From contig LSSL01005374.1 of assembly GCA_001953115.1 (NCBI GenBank), forward strand, positions 1 through 26,355: a stretch of 26,355 bases of DNA, in the 5' to 3' direction. Source of the DNA: Smittium mucronatum (Eukaryota > Kickxellomycota > Harpellomycetes > Harpellales > Legeriomycetaceae). A program made the translations under genes and the position numbers. Position 1 is the first letter of the stretch; each line of letters starts with the position of its first letter. Positions 21,641 to 26,355 of this stretch are shown here, one piece after another. The notes under the pieces are model-generated. The model had not been told where the DNA came from. It made no database searches and saw only the letters and a list, made by a program, of their open reading frames with translations.

Positions 21641-21799
21641 TATATATATACACGAATAAAATTAATTATTCAGATATCAGAAATTTTATCTCGGTATACA
21701 AGATTAGATGGAATTCCGAACTCTTGGAATTCTCTGGATGTACAAATTTTTTTGTTAAAATTTACTATTAAAGATTCTTTATTTAAAATTCTGAAATAA
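21641..21799 (+). pseudogene. 3' half of the split small reading frame
   Basis: It is read in the frame that continues codon 15410-15412 across the removed element. It is open for 52 codons to TAA at 21797-21799, including the stretch YTRLDGIPNSWNSLDVQIF. In DNA this AT-rich, 52 stop-free codons in one pre-specified frame are unlikely by chance (below about 1% if roughly one codon in ten is a stop). That supports a formerly coding target. The product has mixed hydrophobic/basic composition and no recognised domain. Confidence 0.45.
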
Positions 21800-24700
21800 T
21801 GTCATTTTTATCAGCCGTTTTATTTATAACAGCAAAAGTTCTACTATTGAAAACTTTCTTTTTTATCTTTTCCTTAATGATTTAAAATAGTCCTAATTTC
21901 GCTTAATGCTTAAGCCATATAAATATTTTTTACACCTAATTAAATCCAATTATTTTTAGCTGTTTAAATAAAGAAAACTTAATTAAACAAGTATTACCTT
22001 TTTTCGAGTAAATATTTTTCAAAATTTATCAAGACATCCAAAGAAGAAAAAAATCGTATTCCTTTTTTTGCAGAAAAAACAGACTAATTTGAATCGAAAT
22101 CACAGAACCGAAATTAGATTTAAAAGCAAATAATCTTGACACAACTCAGGCTTTGATCCGTTTATTGAATCCTTTATTTTTTGGGCATTATCTAAACATT
22201 GAATTTATTCTATATATGTGTTTTATTCACTTTTCGTAAAAAAAATTGATAGAAAAAACGTTTTTGAAGATTTTCTTCCGAATTTATTTAAAATATTATC
22301 ATGAATATGCCATATACACGAAGAATCCATTAAATTCAGTTGAAAAATTTTATTTAGCATTTATTAACCCCTTATCTCTATCAGATCTAAATATTTTTAT
22401 TCAATTAAGTTTACACGCTTTTTTTAAGTTCATGAAGAACCAGCTCCTATTTTCCCCATCCTCAACCAGAGCTATTGATTAAACCAATATTGATTCGACA
22501 TTATTATTATTTATAACGTAGAGATAACCATTAGGAAATTTTTTTGCATTTATTTGAAAACAAGTGGGTGGAATAGGCAAAAAAAAAACACCTTTTCTAT
22601 GTTTTAGAGCTTGTATTTGAGAATAAAGTGAGATAAATAATCTTTTAAACCAAATTTAGTCTTCTAAGTTTGTGTGTTTCAAAAATCCAATATCATTTCT
22701 ATCTTTTACTTAGAGAATATATGTTTTCATAAATTTAAATACTGCATCAAGATCAAAAATTTGACCGTTATTAGTCATTATAAGTGACTTCTAAACAACC
22801 TCATACTTTAAATACATTAGCATTTTATTAATTATTTTAAAAATAGCGTTTTTAGCTATAATTTTTTTCTTTTTCGGCTCATCTTAGATCATCAAGGATA
22901 AAATTTTTGAATTTGATTAGAGAATCTAGATTTTATTTCCACTTCAAACACAAGAAACTTGCAAGAAAATTTAAAATTTTTGTATAAAATCCAAGAAATA
23001 TATATTTTTCGGTAACATGATAGATATTTTATCGAATAAAATCAATATTATTATTTAAGGCATCTAAAAAAAACTTATTGAATATTTATTTGATAACCAA
23101 AATGTGAAAAAGAATCCTATTGAAAAATAAATCGAAAAATTTCTAATTAGGAAATAAAAACTACTTTTTTTAACTCGCGTATAAATTAAAAAAATTAGAG
23201 ACTCATTGTTTCATTTAAATGATGTAGTTTTATTTTTATATAGCTTAATTAATAAATTTTATTTAAGAAATAATATTTTTTTAAACAAATATTAAATTAA
23301 GTATTTCAATACATATTACTTAATCTGAAAAATAATAGGAATCATTGTTAATTTTAAATGATAATATAGACAGTAATAAGAATTAATTATATTTCTAATA
23401 CCTAACATATTACTCAACTGTATTTTTTTAGAAAATTAATGATATGTTTCTTTATATAATTTGTAGAAAAAAATAAAATGTATGAAAAAAAATTTCAAGA
23501 TTTTCATATTAAGCTATGAAGAATATCCAAGCATGGAAAGAATGACTTTCTAAAAACATTCATAAAATTTTGCCACAGTATTTTACAAAATTTTATCAAA
23601 AGGGATATTTCCAAAAAAATACTCTAAGAAAATTCAAAATTTTAAAGGTTCAGCAATATTTATACTACAATATCAATCTGAATTTCAAATCCTTAAAAAA
23701 AAGATAAGAAGATTATTTTTATTCTTTTTTCAAAAAATTTTAACGAAAAAGGATAGAAGAAAAAGTATTATACGGAGATGAAATTTAATTCGATAGCTTT
23801 TATTTTTTAACAGTAAATTTCAAATCCATTTTAATTACAATCAGATGCAGAATCGAAGATTTCTATTTAATGTGCGCGGTATTTAGGTGATTCTTTCATC
23901 CTCCATACAAGAAATGCTTATCGTCATTTTTATATTAATAAAATCATTGAACATGAAAAAATTGAGTTTAAATTGAGCAATTTTTTATTTTTTATAAATA
24001 AAAGATTGATATAAATATAACTTTTTGATCGTAAGTTTTTTTTACACAATCTCTGAAACAATATTATTATAATTACAAATAAAACATTATTAAGTTGCGT
24101 TTAAAATTTATCCCCAAGATGAATTCAGGTCGACAGAAAAAATAATTTTCTTTTGATAATACAAAAAGATCCTTGAAAAATTATTTGCATTAAGAAAATA
24201 TCTCTCCTAAAAATAAAATACACGTTAATCAAAACGTTTAATTATTTTGGTCTAACATTTTAAGTGGAGAAATTTTAAACCTATTTCATTACCTACATAT
24301 ATTTGCGCTTCCCATTTCTTTTGCAGAGTCTAATCTTAATTTTTGTTAGAAATCCATTAATTAAATCAAAATATCAAAGTCATATATATCATTAATTCGA
24401 TATAAGTTTAGCTTAACTCTTAAAGGAAAGAGTTTAAATAAAATATTAAGCTAAACATATTTATAAAAATACATAAATAAATAAAATTTCACCAACTTTA
24501 CTTATGAAGCTAATATTTTGAACAGGTCCGAATATATATTAAGCATTCTATTAAAAGATTTTTGTCTCTTATTTATTATCATTATAAAAAAAACCTCATA
24601 AGCACCTAAATAGAATTTTATTTTTTTGCCTTTAAAATAAAAATAAAAGAATTTAAAATAAATACCTAGTTTAAACTTACATCTAAAAACATAAGTTAGA

Positions 24701-25317
24701 AGCTCGATTATGAAAATAAACGTTATTGGGTGATTAATAATAGATTAACCGCATATTATCCGATTTTAATTAAGTTTAAATATTTAATGCATCCAGTGAG
24801 GTAGCTTTTTTCTATTTTTACCTTAGATTTATTCGATTTGACTCTTTCATGGCCAAATTATCGAGCTTTTCCAAAAAATTTAAAAAAACGTTTAAGGAAT
24901 AAAAAGAGTTGGAAAAATATTTTTATCATTCATGCTTTTATATGTAAAAAATGAGACCCTCATTATTTTATGAGAGATTATAGGATTTTTATTGGCTGTT
25001 ATATATTTTCCATTTATGTTTTTATTCAGTCTTTATTTTTTAATAAGTGTATAGCTATGAATAAACAATGAAAAAAGATCTATAAATTAAAATATCATTA
25101 ATAAGAAAATTACGAGATGCTAAAATCAGGCTCTAAAGAAGCAGGCATTTTGCCAAAACAAATTTTGGAATTTTTTTTCTTTTCTTTAAGAGCCAAAAAA
25201 GTTGAATTTATTTGTATTCTCTCTTAGAACTATGGATATAGTTCTTTAAACCTGTCTTTTTCTAATCAATTCTTGTTCTTTTACCCTTAAGAAATCATAA
25301 AAATCCTATTTTTCTGG
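21800..25317. other. AT-rich gene desert (right part)
   Basis: Low-GC intergenic DNA. The 78-codon plus-strand frame at 22246-22482 starts at TTG and shows no motif; it is within chance length. I found no RNA gene or further LTR copy. The one clear structure is the nested inverted repeat at 24406-24456. Confidence 0.6.
24406..24456. repeat. 51-bp nested inverted repeat
   Basis: The outer arms GTTTAGCTTA (24406-24415) and TAAGCTAAAC (24447-24456) are perfect complements. Directly inside the left arm, ACTCTT (24416-24421) pairs with AAGAGT (24428-24433) around a 6-nt loop. It could be a short hairpin RNA, a cruciform or a miniature inverted-repeat element remnant. Confidence 0.65.
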
Positions 25318-26252
25318 TCACAATGGATGCTTTGATATATGAAATTTTGTAAGTGATATACATATATCAGTCAAAGTTTCAAAATTTTCTATTGAGCCTC
25401 TATAAACGTTTCTAGTAAGTTTAAATAAACCCTTCAGTCTTCCAAAAAAGTTTTCAAAAATTATTTTTTCATTAATTTCAATTTTTTTCCGAGTGCTAAT
25501 GTTACATATAGAGGAATCTTGTGTGATTTCCGGCGGATCATGAACACTTTTTTCCAAATCTGGAGCTATTAAAGAATTTTTTTTTTTTAATTTCTTAGTA
25601 ATGTTTCCCCTAAATTTTTTGTCTAGCCCGAAGTATCCCTTTTCGACCACAATCGACCATTCTTTATAATTAATTATATCCTTGATTTTTAGTCGCTGAT
25701 CCCCCCCCCCAAAAAAACCCAAGTTATGTTGACTCCATCTTATTTCATACGGCCATTTCATTTATAGAATCTTCTACAGCGGGGCTAAGAAACGCGCATC
25801 TACCATCTGGAATTACGGCTATCTCCATTTTCACACATTATCTGCGGTATTTTCCGGAGTAAAAAAAAATTTGAATCAGAAAATAAGCCAGAAGGTATTT
25901 TAATATAGAATAATGTGCAATTAATGATTAGAGCATCTTAAATATTGTTTTTCAATATTATTGATTGGGAAATTTTCACATCTTTTTTTATCGAGGATAA
26001 ATATTTTATGAGTAGGGAATCTCTGATTACAACTGCTGTGAAATTAATAGTAATGCAGATCGAAGGAGTTGAAGCTCCGAAATTTCTTCCGATTTTTTCT
26101 TATTTGAAATAATGCCTGGGATATGTTAAAAGTATAAGAAGTTTATCTTTTGGGGAAATTTTTGATTTTTTCCCTCTCCCTATTTCAGAATGTATCAAAC
26201 CAAACTCGCATTTTTTTTTGTATCACGTAATTTTATTGTAAGATAACGTCAT
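25318..26252 (-). pseudogene. decayed PIF/Harbinger-like DDE transposase
   Basis: Read right to left, a likely ATG at 26252 leads to GRGKKSKISPKDKLLILLTY, a helix-turn-helix-like N-terminus. Then, in the same frame, come IGRNFGASTPSICITIN, DSLLIKYLSSIKKD and, after a stop at 25940, DALIINCTLF..KIPSGLFSDSN. The first catalytic Asp of the expected VDxT is Asn (25922). The reading shifts frame near 25830 to IAVIPDGRCAFLSPAVEDSIN. It shifts again at a 10-C run (25701-25710) into the 147-codon open frame 25761-25318, with DQRLKIKD, VVEKGYFGLDKKFRG (second Asp now Glu, 25644), ENFFGRLKGLFKLT (Glu kept, 25455) and a C-terminal FHISKHPL. Motif order fits the DDE_Tnp_4/HARBI1 class. Inactive: two of three acidic residues changed, with stops at 26195, 26102 and 25940. 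Terminal inverted repeats were not found. Confidence 0.7.
25701..25710. repeat. 10-base C homopolymer at a frame break in the transposase
   Basis: It reads as ten G on the transposase strand. The upstream part of the catalytic domain reads in one frame and the DQR...GYFGL part in another, and the switch falls at this run. Confidence 0.85.
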
Positions 26253-26299
26253 TAAAAACTATACTATAAAAATTTAAAAAAAAGAAAAAGAAGTATAGA

Positions 26300-26355
26300 A
26301 AAGACTATTATCCTAACTGCAATAAGCTCCTCTGCCGGACTACCGGCTGCGTACC
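26300..26355. other. GC-rich segment at right edge
   Basis: Base composition jumps up in the last ~55 bases. GCCGG (26334-26338) and CCGGC (26343-26347) form a 5-bp stem with a 4-base loop. On the minus strand a frame is open from the edge (YAAGSPAEELIAVRIIVF) and ends in a hydrophobic tail before TAA near 26275. It may be the end of a gene or of another element lying outside the window; too little is present to name it. Confidence 0.3.

Noticed and set aside
21640..21673. Possible 34-nt intron (GTATAT...CAG) at the insertion site
   Set aside because: Splicing it puts the downstream sequence out of frame at an early stop, while reading straight through gives a continuous frame.
22246..22482. 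78-codon plus-strand open frame
   Set aside because: TTG start and composition like the desert; within chance expectation.
1..26355. CRISPR array, tRNA or rRNA genes
   Set aside because: No regularly spaced repeats, no B-box-like GGTTCGAATCC with a matching cloverleaf, and no conserved rRNA core were seen.

Overview
The window looks like nuclear DNA of a very AT-rich eukaryote. There are no operons, ribosome-binding sites or dense bacterial-type genes. Most of it is very low-GC intergenic sequence (about one fifth G+C by eye) with stop codons in every frame. The recognisable genes are decayed eukaryotic transposable elements. A chromodomain-bearing Ty3/gypsy element fits a fungus best. The sparse genes, very low GC and HARBI1-like transposase would also fit a gene-poor microsporidian. 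I cannot place the species from this window.

Layout: 1-260 is a GC-richer left edge, after a 22-A run, with several strong inverted repeats. 261-15274 is AT desert with no convincing gene, a slightly GC-richer island at about 12.06-12.90 kb and a 34-nt near-perfect palindrome at 10819-10852. 15275-15412 and 21641-21799 are the two halves of one 98-codon open frame, separated by a full-length LTR retrotransposon at 15413-21635. 21800-25317 is AT desert. 25318-26252 (minus strand) is a decayed PIF/Harbinger-like DDE transposase. A short GC-rich segment ends the window.

The LTR element is the main content. It has 230- and 205-bp LTRs (TGTAA...TTACA ends), a 5-bp target-site duplication TTGAG, a TATA box in each LTR, and gag with a CCHC zinc knuckle. 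A GGGAAAA heptamer, 5-nt spacer and 13-bp stem-loop form a probable -1 ribosomal frameshift signal. Then come protease, an unusually long and poorly explained linker, reverse transcriptase, RNase H, integrase with a GPF module, and a chromodomain. The order PR-RT-RH-IN-chromodomain makes it a chromovirus. It is dead: it has many in-frame stops and several frameshifts, and residues are lost in the RT YxDD box, the integrase catalytic triad and the integrase zinc finger. The LTRs differ at roughly 8-9% of aligned positions by hand count, so the insertion is old.

The most informative observations are the intact-looking frameshift signal, the exact repair of a small secreted-protein-like reading frame when the element plus one TSD copy is removed, and the unannotated transposase relic at the right end.
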